Notes: generated from the sequence alone by a model not told the origin. A stretch of 64,000 bases of DNA from Chrysomallon squamiferum (GCA_012295275.1 CM022668.1:7232529-7296528), one strand, 5' to 3'. Shown: positions 12,261-25,566, numbered from the stretch's first letter. A program made the numbers and translations.

Positions 12261-12436
12261 TGGAAAAGAAAAGAAAGAAAGAAAAAAAGATAAAAAAAGA
12301 ATTCCCTAATAATAAAAAATAACGTTTAAATATCATATTGTTTTTTTTTTTTTTTTTTTTAATTGTTGTTATTATTTTGTTACTGTGTTACAAACGCACA
12401 CACGCACACCTACACAGTAAAATCTGTTAAAATTTA

Positions 12437-12545
12437 CTTTCAGCTACATTTCAACTTGGATGACTTCTATGGTAACGTCATAGTGATTGTTTGATGACGT
12501 CATCAGCTGCTAATTAAGTACTTTCTACGAGTCTTGTTTTTGTAA
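12437..12545 (+). repeat. CRE-containing repeat, copy 3
   Basis: The unit starts CTTTCAGCTACATTTCAAC and has the same perfect palindrome TGATGACGTCATCA at 12492-12505. The trailing ACTTTCTACGAGTCTTGTTT is homologous to the 3' parts of copies 1 and 2. Confidence 0.65.
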
Positions 12546-13129
12546 CCCATAAAAAAGTTTAAAAAATATAAAAAGTACGTTTATTTTTCATACTGGAGAA
12601 AAAATGTAAAATAAAAATATTTAATTTCTATTTTTTTTCTATTGTTGTTGTTGTTATTATTGATATATTTTTTTTATTATTATGTTACTCTTCCACTCCC
12701 AAAACGGGAAAGAAAAGCACGCAACATGGATTAGAATGGAATGTCTGCAAAAAGAAATAATAACATTAATAACAACAAAACATAAATAAATAAATAAATA
12801 AATAAATAAATACTTCTGAGTCAAATGAATATATATTAAAGAAATTAATTAATCGATTGAAAATAGATCGACTTTCTAAAAATACAAATTTACAGTGAAG
12901 AAAAAAAAAAGAGTAAAGTAAGAGATAAAGAAAAAGAAATGAAAGAAAAATAACAAAAGAATGAAAGAAAAATAACAAAAGAATGGAAGAAAAATAAGAA
13001 AACAGTGAAAGAAAACTAAGAAAAAAAAAAAATTGAAAGGAAAAGAAGAAAAAGAAGGAGAAAGAAAAGAGAGTTCAAATGAGTTCCGACAATGCATTTC
13101 AACTTAAAAACACAAAACATCCCGCAAAA

Positions 13130-13360
13130 TGCTGACGTATGTCGAAGTCTCATAGGAAATTGTGACGTCAGCACCTGACCGTTTCCTGCATAGAGCGCGT
13201 GGGGGAGGCGCGCGCCTGGGGAAAATGCTTTGAATTAAAGTTATCAAAACAAGAAGCTTGTAAACTTGCGCGATCAAAACAGATCAACAAGTCTTGGCTG
13301 CAGACGCCATGTTTTTGCGATATTTTCACCCAATTATAAAGCTCCGTAAACATCAATTAG
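13130..13360. promoter_or_regulatory. CpG-containing island with CRE, promoter-like
   Basis: A non-repetitive stretch is unusually rich in CG for this window (GCGCGTGGGGGAGGCGCGCG at about 13195-13214). It has a CRE-type TGACGTCA at about 13161 and a TATAAA-like TTATAAAG near 13335. No exon could be assigned. It is a candidate promoter or enhancer of unknown target. Confidence 0.25.
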
Positions 13361-13558
13361 CAGAGGACATGTGCGTGGGTCAAACTGACCGCAGTATAGC
13401 CCGACATTGACCGAAATGTCCACTAATGATAACCATTGTTTATGACGATTGTTAAGTGTTTGAAACAGTAAGTGTTATACGGAGATCAAAGCCGAGCTGT
13501 TGTCTTCCTTTCTCGTATTTTCCTCCTTGTTTTTCGTGTTTTCTCTTTCTGTCTCCCT

Positions 13559-13762
13559 TCTTCTTCTTCTTCTTCTTCTTCTTCTTCTCATTTCTTTCTT
13601 CTTCTTTCTCTCTCACTTTTTTCTTATCTTACGATTATTCAAGACTGTAATTACAGCATTGTGAGATAAATTTTATTATCAATAATAATAATACATTAAT
13701 AATAATAGTAATATGTTGTACTCTCTCTCATTAATAATGTATTAATAATAATAATAATAATG

Positions 13763-13830
<68 letters not shown>

Positions 13831-13880
13831 AAGAAGAAGAAGAACGGGAGGAGAAGAAGAAGAAGAAGAAGAAGAAAAGA
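13559..13880. repeat. TTC run, then AAT/AAG compound microsatellite
   Basis: TTC units at 13559-13590, AAT units at 13741-13800 and AAG units at 13801-13877. All long frames here are Phe, Ile, Arg or Glu homopolymers. Confidence 0.9.
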
Positions 13881-13899
13881 AGAAACTGGAAGGAATAAA

Positions 13900-14285
13900 T
13901 AGCTTATTGTGTAAACACGTTTTGACTGGTGATGCTCAAAACAAGCAAACAGCAACATAAACAAACATGCGTTTCACTAATTATTTACTTCACATTATTT
14001 GCAAACAATATTGTTTTCACGATAAATATTATTCGTAACGATTCTCTTGTTGATAGATCTTATAACATGGAAATCGTTTAAAAATATGTTGTGAACATCA
14101 GTGATGACTAAAACAGAATAAATAATTTAAAACACCTAGTTTTTAACGATTCTCTTTTTATCTTTTTGTCGTTTAAAATCAATGTGTGAACAGATATTTA
14201 AAACTAAATAATTTTATTTTAATATTAATTATTATTTAAATTTTGATTTTGTATAAAACTGAAAATTAAAAACATTGAAAAACAA

Positions 14286-14325
<40 letters not shown>

Positions 14326-15170
14326 ACAAATAAGTAAATAAATAAAATAATATACATAATATAAAATTAAAAAGTAAATAAATAACATAGAAAAAAAAAA
14401 AAAAACGAACAAACCAACAGACAGACACAAACAAACAAAATAAATAAATAAAATTATGATAGGTTTACATGTGACGTTTATCACGGAATATTACGGAAAT
14501 ATCCGATACGTTTCTGTCAGACACAGTGAATCGAGTGATCGTGTTAGCAGTTAATGAAATGTTTTATTTCATTTCAATCGATTTAAAAAAAAATTAAATT
14601 AAATTAAAAATTAAAAAATGAATTACCTTTCCTTCTGTATTCATAATTAAAATACTTTACGCTTATAAAACATAAAATTTTTCTTTACTCAATTTACTGT
14701 TGGGTTATTTTTCTTTCTTTTTTGTATATGATTATTTTTATTATTGTTGATGTTATTATTAGAAATTATTCCTTCATTTATCTAATGTTTTTATTTTATA
14801 TATATATATATATATATATTCTGTTTTTAAACAGAAAAAGATATCTGGGATTAGAAATATAAAAATGTCAGTGACAGCCAGCTAACAAATTATTATTCAC
14901 TCATTATTTATTTTGCATTAGCTGTTTGCAAAAAAATAACATAATGTTAATAAAACCCTCTTATTTTGGAGCAAGTCTACCATTAGTGACCTGACCTAAT
15001 TTAATGACCTAGCCACATTGCACGCCCTCCCACGCTTTTTCACCCCCTATTCGAAATTGTTGACCTGTTTGTACAGTGTTTTCATGTAAAATATGGCATC
15101 ATTTCTAAGCCTTCTACAAAACAAATGTGTGTTTTTTCTTACAACGGAATAACAAATGCAAACACGGAGA
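13900..15170. other. No gene recognised; AT-rich
   Basis: AAAT units (14285-14325), a TA run (about 14798-14818) and unique AT-rich sequence are present. No coding or RNA gene could be supported. Confidence 0.5.
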
Positions 15171-15810
15171 GAATTAAGTAACGTCAACTTTCGCTTGCCA
15201 GCTAGCTCATAAGTTAACAGGCCCCGACTGACGTCACCTTATGCGTATTACGCAAATGCATCGCTTAGCTACTAGATTGATCCAATTAATTGGGAGTCTG
15301 AATATGTCAAGTTAGGTCAGTTTTGATAGCAATATATGCCATTTCTCGCTTGTTTTGTTTTATAGTATGATTTTGAACACGTTTGCACAAGAGCGCTGTC
15401 TTTGATCTCTTTTGTACGATCTTGCGGCTGACTGGCTCCGTGAGTGACTGTCTGCCAATAATCCAAGATGGACGGAGGTGCGTGGGAGGGGGGCGAAATT
15501 TAAAACGGAGAAAAATATGTGTCAAAGTCATGAAAGTTTGTAAACAAATGCGCTCAGTCTTTGTGAAGATGATTCTAGCAAAAGAGTAACAATTCGCTAG
15601 TGAATGATTCGCGATGACAACAGAAATATCAACAGTAAGACGTAAGAGTTATTTGCGATGCTGCAAGTGCAGTTTTCATTTTTGCTTGTGGGAATGAGGA
15701 GTGTGAACTGACGCTAACAATCGTCTTTTAATCATTTGTTTACCGTTGACATCACACAGAATCTCAACACTAAGTCAGTGGAAGAAAATACGAAATAGTC
15801 GGTGAGTACC
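15170..15810 (+). promoter_or_regulatory. Promoter-like island ending in a strong splice donor
   Basis: A non-repetitive, CG-containing stretch has a CRE octamer TGACGTCA (15229-15236) next to the perfect 13-bp palindrome TGCGTATTACGCA (15242-15254), a C/EBP-ATF-like sequence. It ends in a consensus donor (TCG then GTGAGT at 15802). This would fit a promoter plus untranslated first exon of a + strand gene, for example the zinc-finger gene at 44-50 kb, but no transcript evidence exists. Open frames across it look random. Confidence 0.25.
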
Positions 15811-16812
15811 TACGCATGATTTGTTGCATGAATTTTGCCCCCTGTTCACCCCCCGACTTCTGTTTCTAGCATTCCTCAAAACCGCACTCCAATCAGCTGA
15901 TATTTGCTGTGCACTAGCGCGGCATACAGCCAGGTCAGGCGATTCCCGAAGTCGAAAGGACATGCTCCATCCATAATGCATTCCAATTAATAATTATATT
16001 TGCATGAGTGTAAATATTACAACGAAAACAGAGCACACGCTAATACTGAAAGTAATACTAACAGTAATGATACACTTGAACTGTCGTTTTTATTTGTGTT
16101 CTCAACTCCACAGACGTATCGTTGTTCTTTTTTTTTTTTTTAGTTTTACCCCAGTTAAAAGTATTAATATATCATTACTTTTAACATTATTAATTTATTA
16201 TTATTATTTGTTTATATTGTTATGTTATATCAAATGTGTCAAATAACATGTATATATATTTAATTATATATTTTAATTATTATATACATGTTTTGTTAAA
16301 TATACACAAGCATATATAAATAGTACTATGCACAGACACATGCACAAATATGCACCCTAAACATTCATATTTACATAAATAACAAACAGATATACAAAAA
16401 TCAACTTCTATGCCGTGATGCAAGTATTCACAAAGTAGTAGCACACAACACATTAATACACAATCATATATAAACACACAGACACAAACACAAATTCACA
16501 TATTTTTAGGACTGATATGCACCAAAACATAAATATTCACACATGTAAAGATATAGATAAAATATTCATGTATGTATACATCTGTACAAACAAACATATA
16601 CAAATGTTTTCTTAAACTTATATACAGATTACTACTCCATTCCAAAAACTATCCTAAAACAATTTCAATTTCTTCTTTCTTTCTTGATCCGAAAGTCAAA
16701 AACAATAATAACTCTTTTACTGATTTAAATCAGTCTACTTTTTTCAAGCCTGAAGGTAAATAAAACTGAAGTTGTTATAATTAATTCTGCTGTGAGTCCA
16801 CAATCTGGGGGG

Positions 16813-17420
16813 TGACAGGTTCAGTTCTTCTCCTTCAAACCCTGTTAACCCATTCTGTAAGTTATTTCTCACTAGAAATATAAAAAAAAAAATATATGAC
16901 ATTATTGGTTGTTTATGACTAGGATATGAAAAGGAATAGGAATGACATATTACTGGGTCTGTTTTCCTTTCTGGAATATAATGAACTGTTAACTCATTCT
17001 ATAAGTTGTTTATGACAAGGAACTAACAAAAAAATAATAGTGTATGACATTATCAGTTCAATACTGCTTGCAGGAATTTACTGGCAGTTAACCATTTTAG
17101 ACGTTTTTTTAAGATTAGGATATGAGAAGAAATAGTGTATGACACAGGTTCATTTTGTCTTGCTGGAACACAATAGTTTGTTAACTCATTCCAAAAGTTA
17201 TTAAATTATTTATGACGAGAACATTAAAAAAGAGAAAAGTGTGTGACATAATTATAGACTGAGTTTTCTTTGCTAGAATACACTAGGTTATTACCTAGTT
17301 TCAGTACTTACTTATGACTAGGATATCAGAAGGTACTTCAGCATGTGACATCACAGTTTCAGTTCTCCTTGTTGGTAAACAGCAGTCTGTTACCTGTTCT
17401 AGTAGCTGCTAATTACAAGG
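16813..17420 (+). repeat. Decayed tandem array, about 100-bp period
   Basis: Six diverged units start near 16813, 16942, 17043, 17138, 17241 and 17342. Each carries GTGACAT, a CAGTT..TTCCTTGCTGGAA block, CTGTTAACTCATTCT, AAGTTGTTTATGAC and AAGGATAT. Spacing is 95-129 bp. No coding potential is seen. Confidence 0.75.
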
Positions 17421-18221
17421 ATAAAACAAATAACTGCGTATGATGTATTATAATCTCATAAAACAACATGTGTGTTCATAAAAGTGTTTGCAAGTTTCTT
17501 ATTTAAGAAGTACCAGATGCACTGAACAGCATGCCATTATAAGATTTTTCAGAAAAAAGGTACATTTCACTTACAATGCCACCCACGCTTACGAAATGTT
17601 CCCCAGAATTTTTCTGCTTATGCAGATGGAGTGCATAAATTGAATAAGATCAAAGTGTTAAGGATATCTGTTTTTATCTTGAAAAAAGTCTGCTTCACAC
17701 AGACTGGCACCTGGCTCAGTATGGGTGGTGTTATGAGGGAGGGAAAATGAAAATTGTTTTATGGAAATTATATATTTGATACTTACTACAATTATGTTGA
17801 GGTTTTATTGAGCAGAAACCAAGCAAGTAATTTCTGTGAAAATATCGCACAGATGCACTTAAAAAACACCCTGGTGAAACAATAACTTTGAAATTTACAA
17901 ACACTGTTTGTAAAGTTTTATATATATAATGATCATTTCATTTTACGCTTAATAAGAAATGATGACTAGACAACCAGGCAAAAATATTTCTTTAATTTGG
18001 TTTAACTAGATATATGATATATGTAACACTTTTGCTTACATACAGTTACATATAATTAATTATACAACTGATTAAAACATTTTTTTTTTCATTCCATATG
18101 TTAATAAAATAAAATGTCTTAAGTGTATGTATAATATGTATGACTTTCACTTACATAAAATTACAAATATGGTGTAATGGTTCATTTGTTTTAAATGTGG
18201 CAATGTATAAAGCATTAAGTA

Positions 18222-18256
<35 letters not shown>

Positions 18257-18272
18257 GTATGTGTTGTGTGTG
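18222..18272. repeat. GT microsatellite
   Basis: GT units with a TATGTTG interruption. The flanking 17.4-20.2 kb is AT-rich unique DNA. A 90-codon minus-strand frame at 19410-19682 has near-normal composition but no recognisable domain and no splice support. Confidence 0.85.
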
Positions 18273-20245
18273 TTTGCTTCATTTCAAATGTGAAACACCA
18301 GCAGATATAAATAATTAAATGTAATCCTTTATTACCAGCAAATCATAATATCACAAACACATGGTGAAAAATAAATTTAAAATTAGGTTGTGATAGATGA
18401 AACAATAAATTAAAGAAAAAATTTGAAAAAAAAAGTTGTTTGTTATGTTAAATTTAAAAAAATACATTTCCATTTATGTGAAGTAGGTTGATTTATTAAA
18501 AACTGAAAAATTATTTGTTGGGTTAAATGTTTAGAAATATATTTACAATTTGTTAGTTGATTTATTTTTAACTTAGTGGTAAAAAAATTAAGGTTAATAG
18601 TTTCTGTCTGTAATATATTTGATTAAAAACTAATTCTGTTTTCAACAGCTTGGGTATAGAAAATATAAACATAGTTTTAAATTTCATTTAAATTATTGTT
18701 GTTGTTTGCATCTCTTGAATTCTATTAAGCAGAAAAATCATATAACTATTTTAAACTTTGAAATTTATTTAATTGTGATAATTTGTTTTCAAAAGAAAAA
18801 AATTCTTTTTTTTTCCAGAGGTTTTTTAATTTTAAAATAATTATATTGATCATACTAATTAATTTGTCATTTTTATTTGTATACTTACCATTACTGAATG
18901 AATTTGTGTGTATTGTCAAAGTACAATAAGACTTGATAATAGTGGATCAATGCTCCTTATTACCAGTTTCATATCACTACCAATTTGACATTATTTATTT
19001 ATGGTTAAAAAGGTAAACAAAAATTAGTAATATATGGTAGGGAAGGAATTTCAAAACTAAGGGAAGGGATTTCTGTCAGATGAAGAACTTGGGAAGAATT
19101 TCTGTCCAAGAAAGATTTTCAGACTGGGAAATAATTTACATTGTGAACTATATATATATATATAAACATTATAATATCTCAATGGTAGTAACCAAAAATG
19201 TCTGAATCAGACCTAATTTTGTTTGTTACAGAGCTGTGAAAACTGTGCTCATGGTTCTGTTGTAACCTTTAATAACTGTACTAGATGAAAAATCAAAATG
19301 GGGAAGGAACTGAGAAGACCTGGGATCACATAGGAGGAGAGTAACGACTGGTTTCAATGAATATTTGTTACCTATTTCTTTCATAATCATTAATAGTTAC
19401 TCAATCTTGCTAATTTTGTTTGTGTAACAGTTCAGAACACAACAGTAGTGTACATGAGTGTTTCAAAAGACAGGGTGTGGCAGTATTTTGGTGGGATACA
19501 AGAATCAATATACGTCTGCTTTCAGAACTTTGCACTTTCAAATTTTTTAAAGTCAGAAGCTGTGAATGAAGGCTTGTAACGTCACAACTAAAAAGTGTTT
19601 CACCATGTTCAGTAAGCCTTTTGAATACATATACAGCGTATACTGTACTGTCAACAATCAAGGTGGGGCACACGATCTTCATTATTTTTGAATCAAAGTG
19701 GAATGTAGGCCAAAAACCCTCGGTGAAGAGATTATGTTTTTAATTGTCAAACCCTAGTACACTCGGGTCACAGGTTCATACAAAATATATGTTCCAAAAA
19801 AATTTGAATTTATTATATTAGAACATTATTAAGTGGATATTTCTGAAAAAAAAATAAGTTCTTGAAAGATAAATTATTTTTACCCAATTCTGCAACCCTC
19901 ACAATTTGATCTCACAAAGATTTGCAGTCAACACAGAGGGGAGGTAACTCTTTTTGGCAAATTCTGCTTGACGAAGAAGCCAATTGACTTGTTCCTAACA
20001 GGGAGGTTTTCAAGAGGGAGGGGTGGAGTTAACTGCACCCCTGTCAACTCCCCATACTTTGTTTTTTGTTGACCTTGTTTCATTATATGATTACTGTACC
20101 CAAACATTTATGTGTTGTTAATCTAGGGTAGAATTACCATAAACTGATTTATTATTATTCACTTATTTGTTTGCATATTATATCAATCAGCTGTATTAAT
20201 CTGTACTTAAATAAATTATTTTCTTTGCTTTTGTCTGTTTAATGT

Positions 20246-20930
20246 AAATCCTGTACATTATGTGTCATATAGGTATTCTAATAATTTTAAGTGGATTAAT
20301 AAAGATGAAACAGAAGTATATTAATATTTATCTTCTAAATAAATTTCATTCTTTATTTTTCTTTTTTAAATTTATATCCTAGACATTATAAATGGTAGAG
20401 GTATTCCATACTGGTATTTTAATAATTTTAAGTGAATCAATACAGATGAAACAGAAGTATATTAATATTTATATTCTAAATAAGTTATGTTTATTTTTAT
20501 TTTTTAAATTTAAATCCTATACATCATATATGGTACAGGTATTCCATATATTTTAATAATTTTAAATAGGATTAATAAAGATGAAACATATATATTATAT
20601 TTTTAAAATGGGTTAACAAAGATGAAACAGCTGTATATTAATTTGTATCTGTTAAATAAATTATATTTTTATTTATTTATTTTTCATCCTATACATCATA
20701 CATAGTATATGTATATTAATAATTTTAAATAGATTAATAAAGATAAAACAGAAGTGTATTATTTGTTATCTGTTATTTATTTTTCTTTGTTTATTTTTCA
20801 TTCTATACTTACATTTGATACCTGTATTTAGTACACTAATCTTCGCAAACTCAAGTGGATCAGTAAAGGTGAAAGAGAAATATGTTAATTTGTATCTGTT
20901 ATACACAGATTCAGTTTTCTCTTTTCATTA
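20246..20930 (+). repeat. Decayed tandem array, about 115-175-bp period
   Basis: Five diverged units start near 20246, 20373, 20510, 20686 and 20801. Each has ATCCTATACAT, GGTATTC, TTTTAATAATTTTAA, TGGATTAATAAAGATGAAAC, AGAAGTATATTAAT and TCTGTTAAATAAATT. The third unit contains an internal partial duplication. Confidence 0.8.
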
Positions 20931-21439
20931 TTTATTTTATATTTTAAGATTATATTTATCCAGTGACCAGAAATCTGGACCAGTACTGGTCCAATTTTGC
21001 TTGATAAGCGGTTCACTGCTTGTACCACATCCATTTCTTATCAGTAATCATATTAATGCAGATAACAGTTACTGAATTACTTTACTGATATTTGACAAAC
21101 TAATGGTCACAAAACAAATTATGTTAAAGTTATCAACTGTGGAATATTTTTAATGTTTATGGAGCAGATCATTCATTGGTTTTTGTTTCCTTCTTATAAA
21201 ATAAATTCCTTTAACTGACCAATGTTTTATTCTGAATGGAGAAAATTCATTACTGGTTGTAACATATAATGATACATAGATATATATCTGTTGTTGTAGC
21301 ATATACTGATATAAATATATCATTATTGGTTGCAATATATATAATGTGATATATTAATATATTCATTATTGGTTGGTATATATATATATAATATATTTAT
21401 ATTATTGGTTGGTATATCTATAAAAGAATATCAGTATAA

Positions 21440-21662
21440 ACTCCATGGACCTTCTCTATAAATGTATTGTCTATATATAAGTAGGACAAAGATGTATGTA
21501 TATATATGAACTATCTCAACAATAAATTGTCCATGGACCATGTCCAAAAATGAATAATCCATGGACCATCTGTAAAAATAAATTATTTGTGGACAATAAC
21601 AAAAATGAATCATTCACGGATCATTTGAAAAATCAGTCCATGGACAATCTCTAAAAATATGA
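21440..21662 (+). repeat. Degenerate edge of the TCCATGGA minisatellite
   Basis: Irregularly spaced CCATGGACCAT or CCATGGAC motifs with AAAAAT spacers precede the regular 28-bp array. They look like older diverged units. Confidence 0.7.
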
Positions 21663-21955
21663 TGTCCATAGACAGTCTCTAAAAATACCATGTCCATGGA
21701 CAGTCTCTAAAAATACCATGTCCATGGACAATCTCTAAAAATACCATGTCCATGGACAATCTCTAAAAATACCATGTTCATAGACAGTCTCTAAAAATAC
21801 CATGTCCATGGACAACCTCTAAAAATATCATGTCCATGGACAACCTCTAATAATATCATGTCCATGGACAACCTCTAAAAATACCATGTCCATGGACAAT
21901 CTCTAAAAATATCATGTCCATGGACAACCTCTAAAAATACCATGTCCATGGACCT
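21663..21955 (+). repeat. 28-bp TCCATGGA minisatellite, 11 units
   Basis: The unit begins TGTCCATGGACAATCTCTAA and ends AAATACCA. Units start at 21663, 21691, 21719, 21747, 21775, 21803, 21831, 21859, 21887, 21915 and 21943, a strict 28-bp register. Each unit contains a self-complementary TCCATGGA or a one-base variant. Confidence 0.95.
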
Positions 21956-22579
21956 CCTTTTAAGACTTCCAGGACATGACAGACTCTTAAACTGAAGTTT
22001 TAACTTTTCTGCACTAACTGTAGTGCTATTGTCCTTTAATGACATCCTGATTTGTTTGCTTTATTGGTTTATGTTTGACAATACACTGCAGTCCACAGTC
22101 TCTCTCTCTCTCTCGCTCTGTGTTTTCTCAGATAAAACAGTGAATTCCCAGGCTTCTGCTGTTAATGCATAGGTTAATACCTGAGTTATTTCCCAAAGGA
22201 GAGTTATGCAATCTCTATATGAATTGATTAACTTTATCGTTATGATGATATTATAAAGTGCTTTAAAATGAAATCTGGTTTCTGTTTTGGTGTCTCAGAC
22301 CTCCCCCTTTTGTAACATTTTTTTTTTTTTCTATCGCAGGATGAGGATATTTGTGTTTCAGTAGTGTTTTGTGTATTGTAAGCTAATAAAAGTAACTGTG
22401 TCAGTGTATTAAATAATGAATGGAAAAATAATTTAGACTTGTCAGCCATGAATAGTTCTTTACCGTAAACAGATAGAAAATATGAATAAACCTGCACATA
22501 TACAAGAATATGTACTCCAACACAAATATGTATCTACACACGCCTGGATTTGAAAAACACAAATTTATAGATATAGGCC

Positions 22580-22788
22580 TATACATACATACATACATAC
22601 ATACATACATACATACATACATACATACATACATACATACATACATACATACATACATACATACATACATTCATACATATATACATACATACATTCATAC
22701 ATACATACATACATACATAATTGTGTGTTGTATATGTTATGTGTGTGAAAAACAAATTTATAGATATAGGCCTATATATATGCATATA

Positions 22789-22820
<32 letters not shown>

Positions 22821-22830
22821 CACACACACA
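22580..22830. repeat. ATAC satellite with an internal 190-bp duplication
   Basis: ATAC units run from 22584 to about 22717. The flanking unit AAATTTATAGATATAGGCCTA occurs at 22560 and again at 22753, each followed by ATAC units and by AATTGTGTGTTG. The whole module is tandemly duplicated. Confidence 0.9.
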
Positions 22831-23439
22831 AACATAATTGTGTGTTGTGTATGTTGTGTGTGTGTGTGTTTGAGTTTGTGTTGGCTAGTATTAATAATAC
22901 ATTTTAATTGATTTTCAAGTTTATAAGGTTTAAAAATCAATTGTCTGAATAAAAGTTTAAAAATACGTTGTTGACTAGGATGTCTCTTGATTTGAAATAT
23001 TATTAAATATTTACTGTTTACTGATGCTACATTTAGTTTCTAACAAAATTAAAAAACAAAAAGTTTAAACTATATTGTTTAATAACACTAGATTTAAAAT
23101 TTAAAAAAAAAGAAAGAAATTAAATATAAAAGTTTATAATGTATTGTTAATTGACAGAACTATTTTAGAAATGTGTTTTTTCAATGACATATATTGAGAT
23201 AAATATCTAAAGCACATCTGTTAATGCTTGTGATGCATATTCATTATAATCACATTTCTGCCTGTGTTTTTAATAAAACATATAGAGTTCAATGACCTGT
23301 CTTTATTTCACAGATAAAAGTGATATTCATTATCCATACAGAGTTTATTTGTCTCTTTGTCATAGCTTCCAGGTAATTTAATTTAAGCTGATATAAATGA
23401 ACTGAATGAATAAATGAAAATAAAGATCTGTGTTTTCAA

Positions 23440-23670
23440 CAACAATACAATCATAACATTAACAATAGCAGTCATAATAACAACAACATAACAATAACAA
23501 TCATAACAACAATCCTAATAATAACAACATAATAATAATAATCCTAATTATAACAATCATAACAATAACAATCATAATAACAACAGTCCTAATAATAACA
23601 ACATAATAATAACAATCCTAATAATAACAACATAATAATAACAATCATAATAACAATGTAATAATTAGTC
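23440..23670. repeat. AATAAC/AATCATAAC short tandem repeats
   Basis: Imperfect AATAACAAC and AATCATAAT units, mirrored by TTATTGTTATTG-type repeats at 23700-23800. Confidence 0.85.
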
Positions 23671-24117
23671 ATAACCACAAACAACATTTCTAATTTTATA
23701 TTTTATTATTGTTACTGTTATTATCATTGTTATTTTATTAATGCTATTATTGTTTTTGTTATTGTTATTATTGTTGTTAATGTTGTTATTGTTATTATGA
23801 TATTAGTTTATGGAAATAGATATCTACACACTCCTAACAAACAACAGACACACACGCACACACACGCACACACACACACACAAACACACACATACAAATA
23901 ACTTACTATTCATTTACTCATATAGTTAGTACAACCATTTATTTATTGTCATTTAATTTTATTAATTTTTACTTCATCGACAGTATCGTACTATAAACGT
24001 CTGTGTTGTTTAAATAGTTTGTTTATAAACTTCAGTGGTTAATACACAGTTTGTCAAGCTAGTAAAATGAATCAATATATGATACAGAAAACAATGAACG
24101 TGGATCTGTGCCAGTAT

Positions 24118-24212
24118 GTATGTATGTATGTTGTGTGTGTGAGTGCATGTGTGTTTATGAGTCAGCCCGTGTAAGAGTGTGTGTGTGTGTGTGTGTGTGT
24201 TTATGAGTCAGC

Positions 24213-24258
<46 letters not shown>

Positions 24259-24268
24259 ATGAGTCAGC

Positions 24269-24312
<44 letters not shown>

Positions 24313-24440
24313 ATGAGTCAGCCAGTGTGGGTGTGTGTGTGTGTGTCTGTGTATGTGTGTTTATGAGTCAGCCTGTGTGGGTGTGTGTGTGTGTGTCTGT
24401 GTATGTGTGGATATGCACGTGTGGATTTAATAATTATGTG
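24118..24440 (+). repeat. TG minisatellite carrying five AP-1 sites
   Basis: TG runs are divided by five copies of TTTATGAGTCAGCC. The AP-1 consensus TGAGTCA is at 24158-24164, 24204-24210, 24260-24266, 24314-24320 and 24364-24370. Copies are separated by 46-56 bp of TG repeat. Confidence 0.9.
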
Positions 24441-25375
24441 AATGTTTTTCTATATGGGTACATCTAGTTATATAAGAATATAAATATATATATTTAAAGA
24501 AATTGTTTTTCATAAAAATTCAAATTCCTCATCTTACATTGCTCTTTAATCTCCACCCAAACATTATCATTGAGGTACACAAAACATTTCAAATGAATTC
24601 TTCTTTGCATGACTTAACTCTTCATGGCCCATACACTAAGGAAATGAACAGACACTAGATTATAGATATCTGTGTTTGTACGTACATTTATGCATGTCTT
24701 GCATTTGATAATATAAAATGGGTGGAGTCATTTTTGAATGTAATACATCATCTAGAATATTAAACTTAAATATAAATGTAATTTTTTTGTGTGTTACAAG
24801 TTGAGCGTGTTCTGAATAAAATGCATGTACGCAGCATCTAATCAAAATAACAGAATATTCATTCCTAAACATGTACATATTATATACGTAAATATATGTG
24901 CACATAAACACACATACACATGAATTTAATATAATACAATATAATAATAATTAAAAAATTAATAATAAATTTACACCCCCCAAAAAAAAAATACCCCTGC
25001 ACCATCAAAACAATAAATTAAGCCAGTCTTTCATTTCAGATGATCATTTGAATATCGAGTTTAATTTTATCGGCATTTCGGAATTTTATTTTATTTCAGA
25101 TTTTATATTATAAATTTTTATTACACGTTGTATTGCAATACAAAGAACTGTGAGAAATGACAGATGTGTTTATTGCGAGTCACGCGCCATTTTGTACTCT
25201 TATAAGTGTATGCATGTATAAAGATAAGTAGATGTAAATGCATGTGTAAATGTGTGCATGAATGACAAACACGTGCCTTTACAATATATATTTTTTGTAA
25301 TTCAAATACTAACACATGTTCTCATGCATACATACATAAATATACGCATATATACATACATATAAACAATGAAAT

Positions 25376-25494
25376 ACATATACAAAGATACACGTATTAA
25401 TATACTTACATACTTACACACACTGCTAACCCACCCACTACCACCACCACCACAGACATACTGATCTGTCCACCCACTCACACACAGACACACA

Positions 25495-25533
<39 letters not shown>

Positions 25534-25534
25534 C

Positions 25535-25566
<32 letters not shown>

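Noticed and set aside
19410-19682. Minus-strand frame of 90 codons with normal composition
   Set aside because: No domain, splice sites or homologous motif recognised; possibly part of an unrecognised repeat. Kept out of the gene list.
21663-21955. CRISPR-like array
   Set aside because: The whole 28-bp unit repeats with no unique spacers, in a eukaryotic setting; it is a minisatellite.
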